In this document: piece by piece, positions 1-9,595 of the stretch
Layout of the letters: every line of letters starts with the position of its first letter
Position numbering within the stretch: the first letter of the stretch is position 1
Notes under the pieces: model-generated
Database searches by the model: none
The model's input: the letters and a program-made list of their open reading frames with translations, nothing else
What the model was told of the DNA's origin: nothing
Assembly: GCA_041391765.1 (NCBI GenBank)
Contig: JAWKNJ010000014.1
Coordinates: 62,001-126,000, forward strand
Direction: 5' to 3'
DNA length: 64,000 nucleotides
Source of the DNA: SHAN690 sp041391765
GTDB taxonomy: Bacteria; Bacteroidota; Bacteroidia; Flavobacteriales_G; Salibacteraceae
Program-made: the position numbers and the translations under genes

Positions 1-2408
1 GCTACATCGCATTTGACAGAAACAACATTGGTTGCTGGATTAGGATAAACATCCATTCGAAATGGGCTTGAAACTCCTTCCAAACCTGTACCTACCAGGT
101 AAACACAATCACTTGTGTCTGAGCACCCGCTTACTGTAACAACCACCTTATAGGAGCCGGAAGCCTGAGGTGTATAGGATCTCTTTGTAAAGTTAACAAC
201 GGCATTACTTGGGCATTTCAACCATTGGTATTCTGCGGAACTTTCAACGGCCGTAGCCGTGGAGCCATTTTTAAGCACCTCTGTATCAACTGTTCTTATG
301 GCTAGATTTAGAATTAAAACACTGTCGCAGCCAGCAGTGGTTTGCATCGTGTCAATATACACACCGGGAACATTAAGTTGCTGACCATTAAAGTCATAAA
401 ACTCATTTGCGCAAGCGGTGTCCACAAATGAATTAACTACCGGATCACTTATTGTAAGTTCAATGCTTCTTACACTATCACATCCCGATATATTTGAAAC
501 AAAGGTTTTGTAATAAGTGCCTGGAACATTGATCACTTGCCCATAGAAGTCATAAGATTCTGCTTCGCATATTGAAACATTGTTATTGATCGAATCTATT
601 AGGTGCACTGTTAGATCTAATTCGACTACACTGTCGCATCCGATGAACGAGGCAAAAGTTTCGGTATATATTCCAGATTGAGACAGTGTAAGGCCGTTGA
701 ATACAAACGTTTCGCCTTCACAAATAGATTGAGCAACCTCACTGGTGTCTAAGACCTGAACCGCGACTTCAAGGCTGTCCACAGCGACACATGCATTCGC
801 CATTACCTGTACTAAGACAACATGCGTATCGATCGGACCGAATGTATATGACGAACTGGAACCGGAGGTAGCCGAAACACCATCGATGAAATATTCATAA
901 TTGGTATACCCTGATGTGGTGGAATAAATAACGCTGTCGCCTTCGCAAACCAATATCCCGTTAATGTTACTCTCAAGGTCAACTTTGGGTTCAACAATAG
1001 CATCAATCATAAACACTCCGAAAGTTGTATAGGCCGTGAGGTTGCCTCCATATACGCCTAAGGAATAATACCTGCTGGGTGTGGCGTTTGGATCAGCTTG
1101 TGTCGAGAGTGGGTAATAGGCATTAAATGCGTTTGCTGACTGTCGAAACCCTACATATACCGTCTGTCCTGAAACATCCGTATTAGCGTGTAAAAAATTC
1201 ATTTGCAGCCTAGTGCCCAGCATGGTGCTCACAATAGTCACCGCAGCACTCGAGTCAATCGGTTGACCTAAACTGTTGAATAACATGCCCTTAATTTGAT
1301 TTCCACTCAAAGCCGTCTCATCAGACAAGACCACGCCTACCCCAGTGACTTTTGTTGGCGTTCCTACAGGAATGGCGTGTCTATTTGCCAGACATCCCGT
1401 ACCGGTGCCAAAGCCAATAGCATTGGTAGTGGTATCCGTATTGTAAAATGCTAGACTATCACAGGATATGGTTTGGCTAATTGTCAACGTATTGTTGCTG
1501 TTATTGTCGTCATTGGGCACCGTAATCGTTCCGTTCTGCAATCCAGTGGATGTTGTTGGAACCCCAGCAAAGTCTATTTGCTGAGATGCACCTGCGGTCA
1601 TAGAAGTAATCGTTTGAGAGGCTGAATACGTGTTTGCCCCAGTCATATTGATGCTTACATTCACATTGCTAACTGATGTGTTAGAAGCATTCTTTACCAA
1701 CACCTTGATAGTCTGAGTTGTCTGAAGAGCTGCATTTACTTTTCCGTTTCTGTCCAAAAGAGCCTCAATGGAAATATCATTGGAGTAAGGATTCGGATAG
1801 CCCAACCTGACACAAGGTCTGAAGCTTGACGAAAGTGTAAGTATACTATCAGGAGTGGTCGTGGTGTTCGAAATCATCTTGACAGCACCGGCAATGGTTG
1901 TATTCGAATTATAGGTTGCGGGATCGGTGTCTGTAGTATTTGCTATGTATTCATAAGCCACATACAATCCGGTACCCGTATAAGCGAAAGGCGTGGTCAA
2001 AACCATATCCACAGTGGTCGCAGCCGCACCAACCGGAATAGTGTAGGTGCCGTTATAAACTTGAGTCATTGTTGAAATTGCGGAGTTCCAGTTGGTCGAT
2101 TTCAAGTTTGTCAGATCGGAGGTCGCCTCCAGGTAAACCTTGAATGTTCCATTAGCCCCGAATGATACGCCATCTACCAAAGTGAAGCCAAATACTGTCA
2201 AATTCGTACTCGAAGGGAGCACGGCCAATTCAGCTGCTGTGATTACAAAGTGAGCTCTCAAACTGGTATGACTAGCCAACCCATTTGGGGCCCTAACTTG
2301 AGTTGTTCCATTTGAAGTAGGTGGGGCTTGAATAACCGTGTTTAATTGAGCATAAGCCTGCATGCTAAATATGGTTGCAATGGCCAATCCGAGTAATACC
2401 TTTTGCAT
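1..2408 (-). CDS. T9SS-exported surface protein with GCDSV repeats (C-terminus cut by window edge)
   Basis: Open frame on the minus strand from the ATG at 2408 to base 1 without a stop; about 802 codons are visible. Residues 1-21 form a signal peptide ending in QAYAQ. The first half is Thr/Asn/Ser-rich beta-type sequence. Residues about 545-705 hold three repeats of about 50-60 aa, each with an SICEGE- or CANEF-like start and a GCDSV motif, a repeat type common in Bacteroidota cell-surface proteins. From about residue 770 the sequence FRMDVYPNPATNVVSV is the start of a type A T9SS sorting domain (PNP motif), so only some tens of residues should be missing. Expected location: secreted or attached to the cell surface through T9SS. 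No enzyme motif was seen; adhesin-like role is inference. Confidence 0.8.
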   Translation of the reverse strand, partial: MQKVLLGLAIATIFSMQAYAQLNTVIQAPPTSNGTTQVRAPNGLASHTSLRAHFVITAAELAVLPSSTNLTVFGFTLVDGVSFGANGTFKVYLEATSDLTNLKSTNWNSAISTMTQVYNGTYTIPVGAAATTVDMVLTTPFAYTGTGLYVAYEYIANTTDTDPATYNSNTTIAGAVKMISNTTTTPDSILTLSSSFRPCVRLGYPNPYSNDISIEALLDRNGKVNAALQTTQTIKVLVKNASNTSVSNVNVSINMTGANTYSASQTITSMTAGASQQIDFAGVPTTSTGLQNGTITVPNDDNNSNNTLTISQTISCDSLAFYNTDTTTNAIGFGTGTGCLANRHAIPVGTPTKVTGVGVVLSDETALSGNQIKGMLFNSLGQPIDSSAAVTIVSTMLGTRLQMNFLHANTDVSGQTVYVGFRQSANAFNAYYPLSTQADPNATPSRYYSLGVYGGNLTAYTTFGVFMIDAIVEPKVDLESNINGILVCEGDSVIYSTTSGYTNYEYFIDGVSATSGSSSSYTFGPIDTHVVLVQVMANACVAVDSLEVAVQVLDTSEVAQSICEGETFVFNGLTLSQSGIYTETFASFIGCDSVVELDLTVHLIDSINNNVSICEAESYDFYGQVINVPGTYYKTFVSNISGCDSVRSIELTISDPVVNSFVDTACANEFYDFNGQQLNVPGVYIDTMQTTAGCDSVLILNLAIRTVDTEVLKNGSTATAVESSAEYQWLKCPSNAVVNFTKRSYTPQASGSYKVVVTVSGCSDTSDCVYLVGTGLEGVSSPFRMDVYPNPATNVVSVKCDV

Positions 2409-2424
2409 GATGATTTGATTTTGA

Positions 2425-2454
2425 CTAAGGTAGTCGGAAACATCAACAAATCAA
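2425..2454 (-). promoter_or_regulatory. Promoter of the T9SS cargo gene
   Basis: On the minus strand TTG (2454-2452), a 19-nt spacer and TACCTTAG (2432-2425) match the Bacteroidota -33/-7 pattern TTG / TAnnTTTG in six of eight -7 positions. The ATG follows 16 nt later. Confidence 0.4.
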
Positions 2455-2460
2455 CTGGTT

Positions 2461-2493
2461 AAAAAGAAAAACCCTGACCGCCAGATCAGGGTT
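2461..2493 (-). terminator. Hairpin with T-tract on the minus strand
   Basis: An 8-bp stem AACCCTGA / TCAGGGTT (2470-2477 with 2486-2493) is followed, on the minus strand, by a T-rich run (complement of 2461-2469). It lies upstream of both divergent genes, so it would stop leftward read-through or antisense transcription before the T9SS gene promoter. No leftward gene is visible directly upstream of it. Confidence 0.5.
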
Positions 2494-2572
2494 CTTCTAC
2501 CTAACTAAACAGCTTAAAAAGCCTCTTTGATGATTTTCGATTCAAACGTATCCCAGTAGCTCGAAGTTGCCT

Positions 2573-2608
2573 GTTAAAGGGCGGTTAACCATTGTTAAGT
2601 ACTGTTAA
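2573..2608 (+). promoter_or_regulatory. Four GTTAA direct repeats, candidate operator of the adjacent OmpR-type regulator
   Basis: GTTAA occurs at 2573, 2584, 2594 and 2604, a phasing of 11, 10 and 10 bp, i.e. one face of the helix. Winged-helix OmpR/PhoB-family regulators bind tandem direct repeats with 10-11 bp spacing as head-to-tail dimers. The array ends about 28 bp before a perfect -7 box and lies upstream of the two-component genes, so autoregulation is the natural reading. Confidence 0.55.
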
Positions 2609-2635
2609 GCACCAACTTACGCTTTTGGTCCACGC

Positions 2636-2643
2636 TATTTTTG
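2636..2643 (+). promoter_or_regulatory. -7 box of the histidine kinase operon
   Basis: TATTTTTG matches TAnnTTTG exactly and ends 11 nt before the ATG at 2655, which predicts a very short leader. No good TTG was found at the right -33 distance; the GTTAA array occupies the upstream side, which would suit an activator-dependent promoter. Confidence 0.5.
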
Positions 2644-2654
2644 CGACTCAAGAA

Positions 2655-4307
2655 ATGAAAGCGCTTCATTTAAAACTGGTGGTCACGGTGGTCAGCTTGG
2701 CCATGATTGGCTTGATAACCATTCAGATCTATTGGATAATGAATGCATTTGACCAGGAGCGAAACAAAATTGAACATAGCGCAAGCGAGGCTTTGAATGA
2801 GGTAGTCGAATTGATCGAACGTCATGAAACTCTCACCAAACTTCGAACTCACCAAGAGGCTAAATACCTCTTTTTTCAAGATTCTTCCAAAATTGATGAG
2901 ACATCATTCCCACCTGATGATTCATTGGTTGAATACGTCATTAATAAAAATGTGCAGCGCACTGGAGACAAGGTAGAAATGCACATAATAGAAGAAAAGA
3001 GTGGGCAAAAAAGCGAGAAGCTTATCACACATAGCGTTGCTGATTTACCATTTACGAGCGACTTGGAAGAAGAAGTCAAATTGCGCGTAGCCAAAGCAGA
3101 TACCATTGATCTTGAACTCGCTTGGAACGCAGATCCGCTCGCCTCAGATGTAAGAGGCATACGCGACAGAGTCAAAAACAAAAAGGCCTATTTAGGTGAC
3201 ATAGTGAAAAGTTTGATTGAGGTAAACATCAATGAACCCATCGATGAGCGCGTTGATCCTCGTATTGTGGACTCACTGCTTCAAATAGCTTTCCATAAAC
3301 ACGGCTTGCATTTGGCTTTTGAAATGGCGGTGTTCGATCAAGGTCGAACGATGGTTTTTGGTAATGAAGAGTTTGAGTCTCCGCTGGAGTCATCGCCAAT
3401 GACCGCTCGATTATTTCCAAACGATGTCGTTCAGCTGCCCTACTACTTACACATCTACTTCCCGAACTTAGACCAGTATATTTTCAAAAACATATGGCTG
3501 CTGCTAGCGGTATCGCTTTTATTCATTTTAGCGGTAAGTGCTACGATCTATTATATTCTCAAAACGGTAGTGCAACAGAAAAAAAACAGTGAAATCAAGA
3601 ACGATTTCATCAATAACATGACCCATGAGCTGAAGACTCCGATCTCGACTATTTCGCTTGCTTGCGAGGCACTCAGCGATCCTGAACTCAGCAGGCTTGA
3701 AAATGTAAAGAATCGTTACATCGGAATAATAAACGCTGAGAACAAGCGTCTGGGATTGCTCGTGGAAGAAGTGTTACAAAGCGCGGTGCTGGACAAAGGT
3801 GACTTCAAATTGAAGCGAGAATCGCTGGACATGCATGTATTGCTGGAAGATGTGATTGATAAATTCTCGATTCAAGTCAAGGAAAAAGGCGGGGAGCTGT
3901 TAACTGATTTTCAAGCCAACTTGACTGAAGTTGAAGCCGATAAAAATCACATGACAAATGTGATCTACAACCTTCTGGACAACGCTGTAAAATACTCCAA
4001 GGATCAGCCACAAATTGAAATAGCAACTAGAAATCAGGAAGATTCGATTCTGATATCAGTCAAAGACAGTGGCATTGGAATCAGCACGGAGAACCTGAAG
4101 AAAGTATTTGACCGACTCTACCGCGTTCCCACCGGAAACCTTCACAATGTGAAAGGTTTTGGTCTGGGATTGAGTTATGTTAAAATCATCAGCGAGAGAC
4201 ATGGTGGCAGAGTTTATGTTGAAAGTCAACTTGGAAAAGGCAGCACCTTTTTTGTAGAAATCCCAATAAAGCACAGAACACATGGAAACAGAAGTCAAGC
4301 AGCTTAA
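2655..4307 (+). CDS. Sensor histidine kinase of a two-component system (RprX-like)
   Basis: Inner-membrane kinase that senses a periplasmic signal and phosphorylates the regulator encoded next. Two membrane segments (about residues 7-29 and 280-302) flank a periplasmic domain of about 250 aa without a recognised fold. No HAMP domain is evident. The kinase core shows the H box NNMTHELKTP (His about 324), N box NLLDNAVKYS, DSGIGIS, FDRLYR and GFGLGLSYVK. An in-frame ATG lies at 2592, but that would put the N-terminus across the GTTAA array and the -7 box, so the start at 2655 (550 aa) is preferred. The last 26 nt overlap the regulator gene, implying translational coupling. The layout resembles the Bacteroides RprX/RprY pair; orthology is inference. 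Confidence 0.9.
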   Translation: MKALHLKLVVTVVSLAMIGLITIQIYWIMNAFDQERNKIEHSASEALNEVVELIERHETLTKLRTHQEAKYLFFQDSSKIDETSFPPDDSLVEYVINKNVQRTGDKVEMHIIEEKSGQKSEKLITHSVADLPFTSDLEEEVKLRVAKADTIDLELAWNADPLASDVRGIRDRVKNKKAYLGDIVKSLIEVNINEPIDERVDPRIVDSLLQIAFHKHGLHLAFEMAVFDQGRTMVFGNEEFESPLESSPMTARLFPNDVVQLPYYLHIYFPNLDQYIFKNIWLLLAVSLLFILAVSATIYYILKTVVQQKKNSEIKNDFINNMTHELKTPISTISLACEALSDPELSRLENVKNRYIGIINAENKRLGLLVEEVLQSAVLDKGDFKLKRESLDMHVLLEDVIDKFSIQVKEKGGELLTDFQANLTEVEADKNHMTNVIYNLLDNAVKYSKDQPQIEIATRNQEDSILISVKDSGIGISTENLKKVFDRLYRVPTGNLHNVKGFGLGLSYVKIISERHGGRVYVESQLGKGSTFFVEIPIKHRTHGNRSQAA

Positions 4308-4995
4308 TCCCGCACGAATTCTTGTCGCAGAGGACGACCCGAATTTGGGAACCATTTTGACCGAATATCTTGAGGCAAAAGGTTATTTACCCATGCTTGC
4401 CAAAAACGGAGTGGAAGGCTGGAAGCTGTTCGCAAACAATGATTTCGATTGCTGCATTTTGGATGTGATGATGCCAGAAAAAGACGGCTTCACCTTGGGT
4501 AAAGAAATCAGAGCAGCAAATGAAAGTGTTCCCATCATTTTTCTAACCGCTAAATCCATGAAAGAGGACACTATTTCAGGATTCAAGTCAGGGGGAGACG
4601 ACTACATCACCAAACCGTTCAGCATGGAAGAGTTGCTCCTTCGACTTAAGGCAATTTTGAGACGCACGAAAGGGGAACAAAAACAAGAGCAAAAAACGGT
4701 TTTCGAAGTCGGTGAATTCACCTTCGACTTTAAGAACCAAACACTCAAGGTGAATGAGAAAGAACAGCACCTTACTTCCAAAGAAAATGCGTTGCTTAAA
4801 ATGCTAGTGCAACACGAAAACCAACTCCTCGATCGATCACAGGCGCTGCTCGCTATTTGGGGTGATGACAGCTACTTCAATTCACGGAGCATGGACGTTT
4901 ATGTCGCTAAGATTCGTAAGTATTTGAAGGAAGACTCGCGCGTGAAAATCATTAACGAACACGGAAAGGGCTTCAAACTGGTCACACCTGATTGA
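4282..4995 (+). CDS. OmpR/PhoB-family response regulator (RprY-like)
   Basis: A 237-aa cytoplasmic transcription factor. The receiver domain (about 12-125) has the acidic pair D18-D19, phospho-acceptor D61 in ILDVMMPEKDG, the conserved Thr in FLTAKS and Lys in YITKPF. The C-terminal winged helix (about 140-235) ends with the typical RGKGF-like hairpin, here HGKGFKLV. It overlaps the kinase gene by 26 nt and is its obvious partner. It is the likely reader of the GTTAA array upstream of the kinase gene, and it may also act on the divergent T9SS cargo gene. Confidence 0.93.
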   Translation: METEVKQLNPARILVAEDDPNLGTILTEYLEAKGYLPMLAKNGVEGWKLFANNDFDCCILDVMMPEKDGFTLGKEIRAANESVPIIFLTAKSMKEDTISGFKSGGDDYITKPFSMEELLLRLKAILRRTKGEQKQEQKTVFEVGEFTFDFKNQTLKVNEKEQHLTSKENALLKMLVQHENQLLDRSQALLAIWGDDSYFNSRSMDVYVAKIRKYLKEDSRVKIINEHGKGFKLVTPD

Positions 4996-5020
4996 TCTTT
5001 CACGGGCTTTAATACTTTTA
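4992..5020 (+). promoter_or_regulatory. Candidate promoter of the dioxygenase gene
   Basis: TTG (4992-4994), an 18-nt spacer and TACTTTTA (5013-5020; seven of eight matches to TAnnTTTG) lie 18 nt before the ATG at 5039 and begin within the end of the regulator gene. Confidence 0.4.
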
Positions 5021-5038
5021 TCGTCAAATCAATGAACC

Positions 5039-5563
5039 ATGAGTATCAGGAAGCCTTTCAACTTGCAAAAATGGATTGAGAATAACCGTGACTTGCTCAA
5101 ACCACCAGTCGCAAATAAGAATCTTTATCCCGAGGGAACCGACTACATCGTCATGATTGTGGGTGGGCCAAATGCCAGAAAGGACTACCACTACAATGAA
5201 ACGGAAGAGCTTTTCTACCAACTGGAGGGCAACATTACCGTGAAGATTCAGGAAGATGGAAAAGCAGTGGACATCAACCTCGGGCCGGGCGATATGTTCC
5301 TCCTTCCTCCAAAAGTTCCGCATAGCCCGGGAAGATCGGCAGGTTCAATCGGACTGGTGATAGAAAAGGTGAGACCTGAGGGAACGGATGGCCTGCTTTG
5401 GTTCTGCGAAAAATGCAACAATAAGCTCCATGAAACTTATTTCCCTCTATCAGACATCGAAACTGATTTCCTCCCTCGCTTCAAGGAGTTTTACTCAAGC
5501 GAAGAACTTCGCACATGCAATAGCTGTGGTCATGTGATGGAAACGGATCCACGATTCGTTTAG
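5039..5563 (+). CDS. nbaC: 3-hydroxyanthranilate 3,4-dioxygenase
   Basis: Cupin-fold Fe(II) dioxygenase that opens the ring of 3-hydroxyanthranilate to aminocarboxymuconate semialdehyde, which cyclises to quinolinate (tryptophan catabolism or NAD synthesis from kynurenine). The 174-aa length is normal for the bacterial enzyme. The metal ligands fall at the family positions H51, E57 and H95, and R47 and R99 match substrate-binding arginines. A C-terminal rubredoxin-like metal site is present as two CxxC pairs (C123/C126 and C160/C163). No other kynurenine-pathway gene is nearby, so it is a lone pathway gene here. Its last 4 nt overlap the 3' end of the convergent surface-protein gene. Confidence 0.96.
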   Translation: MSIRKPFNLQKWIENNRDLLKPPVANKNLYPEGTDYIVMIVGGPNARKDYHYNETEELFYQLEGNITVKIQEDGKAVDINLGPGDMFLLPPKVPHSPGRSAGSIGLVIEKVRPEGTDGLLWFCEKCNNKLHETYFPLSDIETDFLPRFKEFYSSEELRTCNSCGHVMETDPRFV

Positions 5564-8500
5564 CGAACGATGGACACCGTTCCGAGTTCGATCAAATCAT
5601 GATCTGGCAATACGGTGTACTTTATTTCATACGAATAGACTCCTATCTGTAAGGTTTCTCCCTCATTAAAAAATGATCCGTTCCAACTACGCGCCATGTC
5701 CTTGCTTGCAAAAACTTCACGTCCCCAACGGTCGCGAATGGAAATCTCATAGGATTTGATGTTGTATCCACGCAGAACAAACAGGTCGTTAATTCCATCG
5801 CCATTCGGTGTAAAGCTGGATGGCGCAAAAATCTGACTGATGGGTTCCACACGCACACTGTCGACAACGTGGCACCGGTTGGAATCCGTTACATCCGCAT
5901 AGTACACCGTTCTTCGCTGCGGATACACAACAATGGAGTCGCAGTTCGCGCACGGCACGTATCCGGCCGAAGACCAGTGCACCTCACCTGTCGCATCTGC
6001 CACCAAGAGCACATTGGTCAGTCCTGTCATCGTATCTAGTACATTAGACAAGCGCAGTTCAGGCAGGGAATTGACGCGAACAAACAAGCTGTCCCACCTG
6101 CTGCATCGATTGATGTTCGATCCTCTCACGTAATACCACGCGCTGGAATCAGGCAAAATGGCTGCAAACTGATTTTTGTTTGGCTGTGAAAATTCAGGCC
6201 CCGTCCACTCATAAGTCAAAGCTCCTGATGCTCCCAATTTCACAGAATCCCCCAAACACACTGCTGTGTCTGCGAAGGCTTCCACTTTAATCGGGTTAAC
6301 TCTTACAACCACAGTATCGTAAGCATCCCCGCAAGAATTATATGTTCTAACGATATAGTTGATCGATGCTTCAGGATATGCAGCCGTCATAGGCAGCCGT
6401 GGATCCAGGACCCATAAGTCAGGAATCCATTGATAATTGTCCGATCCTCCCGCAGCCAAAAGGATGCGTTCTCCTTGACAAATGGCGGTGTCGTTTGACG
6501 CCCAAATCTGAGGTACGAATCCCTCAACGAACACAGAAACGTCATGCACCCGTTTACATCCATGAGAATCCAAAATCGTGACCTTATAGAAAGTGGTTGT
6601 ATCCGGGGTTACCAACGGATCGCTGACATTGGTAGCTGAAAGGAAGAGGGGCGGATTCCAAGAATAGCTGGTTCCTCCGTCTGACCAAAGTTGACCTGAT
6701 AGGCCCTTGCAAACAGCAGTATCGGTAATGGCGTCCGTTTCATTCTTGAAAACTTTTACTCTGATTTTAGCCGTGTCAACACCACAGCTGTCTGAAACGT
6801 AGACCGTATAAACGGTAGTTTCTTGGACTACCGCTGTTGGATCAGCAATGGTAGGATCGGTTAAACCCTCAGCCGGCACCCATTTATAAGCTATTCCGCC
6901 TGATGCCTTCAATTTTACCGGAACTCCGGGGCATATTTCCGCGACAGGAACAACTTCCGCCTTTGGTCCCGGTGTGACCAATATTTCAATGTAATCCGTA
7001 TCGGCAGCAATGCAACTTACCGAATCATAGATCACGAGCATTACATCATACGTCCCATCGGTCGTGTAAACGTGAGAAGGCTGAAACTCGCTCGAAGTTG
7101 CGCCATCTCCGAACTCCCAATAAAACAGAGAACCGCCAAAACTTGCGTTCAAAAAATGCACCGAGTCATTGATGCAAACGATGCCTGGACCATCAACATC
7201 AGCTTCGGCTTCAAGCGTGACAAGGTCGTATTTTATTACTCCTAAATTACAATTCACACCAGTTGTCTGACTTGTTGAGTAGGCCCCTGTGGTTGTTGGG
7301 AAAACGTTATTACCGCAACCTGCGCAAACAGCCTGGTATATAATTCCTTTTTTGTCAAATCGGCTAGTACCGCCATCTACATGCTCTCCACCGATAGTTC
7401 CAACTCCTCCATAATATGAGGCAAACAAGATTTTTTTCGCACTGTCCTCAAATACAATAAAATACATGTCACTTCCATCGGTTGTGGTTTGAACAGCATT
7501 TGATGTAGTAGGGAGCCCAGTGGTTGATAAATTCTGAGCTCCTGAAACTGTTCCACCCCATCCAGCCACGAAAATGTGATTGCATTGATTAACCAGAAAC
7601 GCAGATAGTGATAAGTTGATATTATTTCCACCCGTACCCCATCTGGTTGAGAAGACAGTAGCTTGTAAGTTGTTACTCAGCTTATGAAGAAACTGCCCTC
7701 CTCCAGCAACGGAATACACCCATGAGGGGCCAATTGGGTAGGATCCAGTCGTTTGGCCCACGCAGTAGACATTGCCCTGCAGATCTAGTTGAACAAACGA
7801 ACTTTGGTCATAACTGCTGGTTCCTAAGTATGTGGAGGCAAGTAGGGTTTGACCATTGTTACTAATCTTGGCTACCCATCCATCGCAGGTGCCTCCCATG
7901 TAGCTCGGGTTTATCACACCAGCAGTGGTTGGGAAAGAACCCCCGCGAGTCCCACCGGTTACAAACACATTAAATGCCGGATCAAATTGAAGGGCATAGG
8001 CCCCATCTGATTGATCACCACCAATATATGTTGACCAAAGCAATCCAGTGAGATTTGAATTCAACTTAAATACCACACCATCTGTAGTACCTCCGCCAAA
8101 GGATGATTGAAATCCATTCACAATTGGGAAATCATTCGATCGAGTGCTGGTTGCAACATAACACTGATCGTTATTATCTACAATGATCTCACCCCGATAC
8201 TCATCTGAGTATGTGAATGAAAGTATGGCATCCTCGTTGAGACCATCATTTCCACTACCACCAACATAAGTGCTACCAATGAGTGCAGCCCCATTAGCAC
8301 TGAACTTAGTGATCACAATGTCAGATCCGGTTTGATAGTCTATACTGTTTGAATTATTTGTTGCTGTTCCACCTGCATATGTATTGTCAAAGGCACCAGT
8401 GGTGACAGGGTAGTTGGTGCTCGAAGTTGTTCCCAAAACATAGAGCTGATCATTTGAATTAACTACTAGGCTATGCGGAATTTCATTACCCGATCCCCCC

Positions 8501-9480
8501 AAATAAGTTGAGTATACCAACGATGTTCCATCATCGCTGAACTTCGTAATAACCATATCAGATCCGTAACTACCACCTCCTCCTACTCCCCCTTGATATC
8601 CGCTTTGATAGGCCCCAACCGTTGGGAACAAATTGGTTGGGCCTCCGGTTGCTACCACGGTTCCGCCACCATAGAGATTTCCATCATCGTCATATGTGGC
8701 GGTTGATCCCCAATTATCGGAACCAGACCCGGTGTAAGAAGCAAAAATCAAAGTCGGGTCTATGATCAAAGGATAGGCAGGATCATAGAATGGAACGCTG
8801 AATCCTACGGAATCCCCACTCAAGGTGTAGAAGCACTGCACGAATCGCTTGGCTCCGTTTACGATTTGCCAAGCAATGGGCTTGTCGTCCACCAGTTCTT
8901 TGATGCTGTTTTGAATGTGGATCTGATTATCGATCAACTGAATGCGATCTGCTCCGTTGATCTTAAGTTTTATGTTGCCGGGATCGCCTCCCGAAGCCAA
9001 TTGAAACTCATATTTCAATTGGTTGCTAAGGCTGCTTAGAACAAAGTCTGTTTTCGGATATACCTCGTCCATCCTCACTTCACCAAACTGCCGCACCCCT
9101 CCGGCCCACTTGGTGGAATCATTGCCTAAGAAGTAATTAACATAGTCTTTGGTTTGATCATAACCCTTGGCCTTTGTGAAGTTGGCATTAATTAATTCGA
9201 ATTCTATGTTGTGATAATGGATCGCAAAATCGGGTGGTAATTCTGCCCATCCGTGGTGTGCATCGCTTATGAGATCAAGGTCGTCACGATTCTTTAAGTT
9301 CAACAGAAACTTTCCCTCACCCACGTAAACATCCATGGCACCTGTTTGACCATAAAAGAGTATGTCCCTTCCCCACTGGCCTTTGTTTTCCTGATACTTA
9401 ATAGCTGGAACTTCATGATCATGAGCCATGCCCGATAAAGCACTCAGAAAAATGAGGATATGGAGTATTGTGACCTTCAC
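5560..9480 (-). CDS. Gliding-type T9SS surface protein with SBBP and PKD domains
   Basis: 1306 aa, exported and probably surface-attached. A signal peptide (1-19) is followed by a domain starting YQENKGQWG, typical of the N-terminus of Bacteroidota SBBP proteins. About 250-640 holds SBBP beta-propeller repeats with recurring STYLGGSG-type motifs. A PKD domain (YWEFGDGATS...HVYTTDGTY) sits near 745-830, followed by several Ig-like units with GxSYSWNP / GCK motifs. The C-terminus (about 1218-1306) is the gliding motility-associated type B T9SS sorting domain, recognisable from FTPNGDGINDLF, RWGREVF and W-x-G. Such proteins act as adhesins or scaffold proteins; the exact role cannot be read from sequence. 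Convergent with, and overlapping by 4 nt, the dioxygenase gene; no separate terminator is visible between them. Confidence 0.9.
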   Translation of the reverse strand: MKVTILHILIFLSALSGMAHDHEVPAIKYQENKGQWGRDILFYGQTGAMDVYVGEGKFLLNLKNRDDLDLISDAHHGWAELPPDFAIHYHNIEFELINANFTKAKGYDQTKDYVNYFLGNDSTKWAGGVRQFGEVRMDEVYPKTDFVLSSLSNQLKYEFQLASGGDPGNIKLKINGADRIQLIDNQIHIQNSIKELVDDKPIAWQIVNGAKRFVQCFYTLSGDSVGFSVPFYDPAYPLIIDPTLIFASYTGSGSDNWGSTATYDDDGNLYGGGTVVATGGPTNLFPTVGAYQSGYQGGVGGGGSYGSDMVITKFSDDGTSLVYSTYLGGSGNEIPHSLVVNSNDQLYVLGTTSSTNYPVTTGAFDNTYAGGTATNNSNSIDYQTGSDIVITKFSANGAALIGSTYVGGSGNDGLNEDAILSFTYSDEYRGEIIVDNNDQCYVATSTRSNDFPIVNGFQSSFGGGTTDGVVFKLNSNLTGLLWSTYIGGDQSDGAYALQFDPAFNVFVTGGTRGGSFPTTAGVINPSYMGGTCDGWVAKISNNGQTLLASTYLGTSSYDQSSFVQLDLQGNVYCVGQTTGSYPIGPSWVYSVAGGGQFLHKLSNNLQATVFSTRWGTGGNNINLSLSAFLVNQCNHIFVAGWGGTVSGAQNLSTTGLPTTSNAVQTTTDGSDMYFIVFEDSAKKILFASYYGGVGTIGGEHVDGGTSRFDKKGIIYQAVCAGCGNNVFPTTTGAYSTSQTTGVNCNLGVIKYDLVTLEAEADVDGPGIVCINDSVHFLNASFGGSLFYWEFGDGATSSEFQPSHVYTTDGTYDVMLVIYDSVSCIAADTDYIEILVTPGPKAEVVPVAEICPGVPVKLKASGGIAYKWVPAEGLTDPTIADPTAVVQETTVYTVYVSDSCGVDTAKIRVKVFKNETDAITDTAVCKGLSGQLWSDGGTSYSWNPPLFLSATNVSDPLVTPDTTTFYKVTILDSHGCKRVHDVSVFVEGFVPQIWASNDTAICQGERILLAAGGSDNYQWIPDLWVLDPRLPMTAAYPEASINYIVRTYNSCGDAYDTVVVRVNPIKVEAFADTAVCLGDSVKLGASGALTYEWTGPEFSQPNKNQFAAILPDSSAWYYVRGSNINRCSRWDSLFVRVNSLPELRLSNVLDTMTGLTNVLLVADATGEVHWSSAGYVPCANCDSIVVYPQRRTVYYADVTDSNRCHVVDSVRVEPISQIFAPSSFTPNGDGINDLFVLRGYNIKSYEISIRDRWGREVFASKDMARSWNGSFFNEGETLQIGVYSYEIKYTVLPDHDLIELGTVSIVR

Positions 9481-9595
9481 GTTAAATAAGAACCCACTAA
9501 TGTAGCGGATTCCTTGTCCATCTAAGGATTAATAAGACGAGTATTAATGGCAACTCGTTGCTGGAATTGATCCTCATTTCTTGTTGAAATGATTC

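Noticed and set aside
2573..2608. GTTAA array as a CRISPR or mobile-element repeat
   Set aside because: Units are 5 bp at helical spacing with no spacers; this is an operator pattern.
2592..2654. Earlier start of the histidine kinase
   Set aside because: It would place coding sequence over the GTTAA array and the perfect -7 box; the ATG at 2655 starts right before the first membrane helix.
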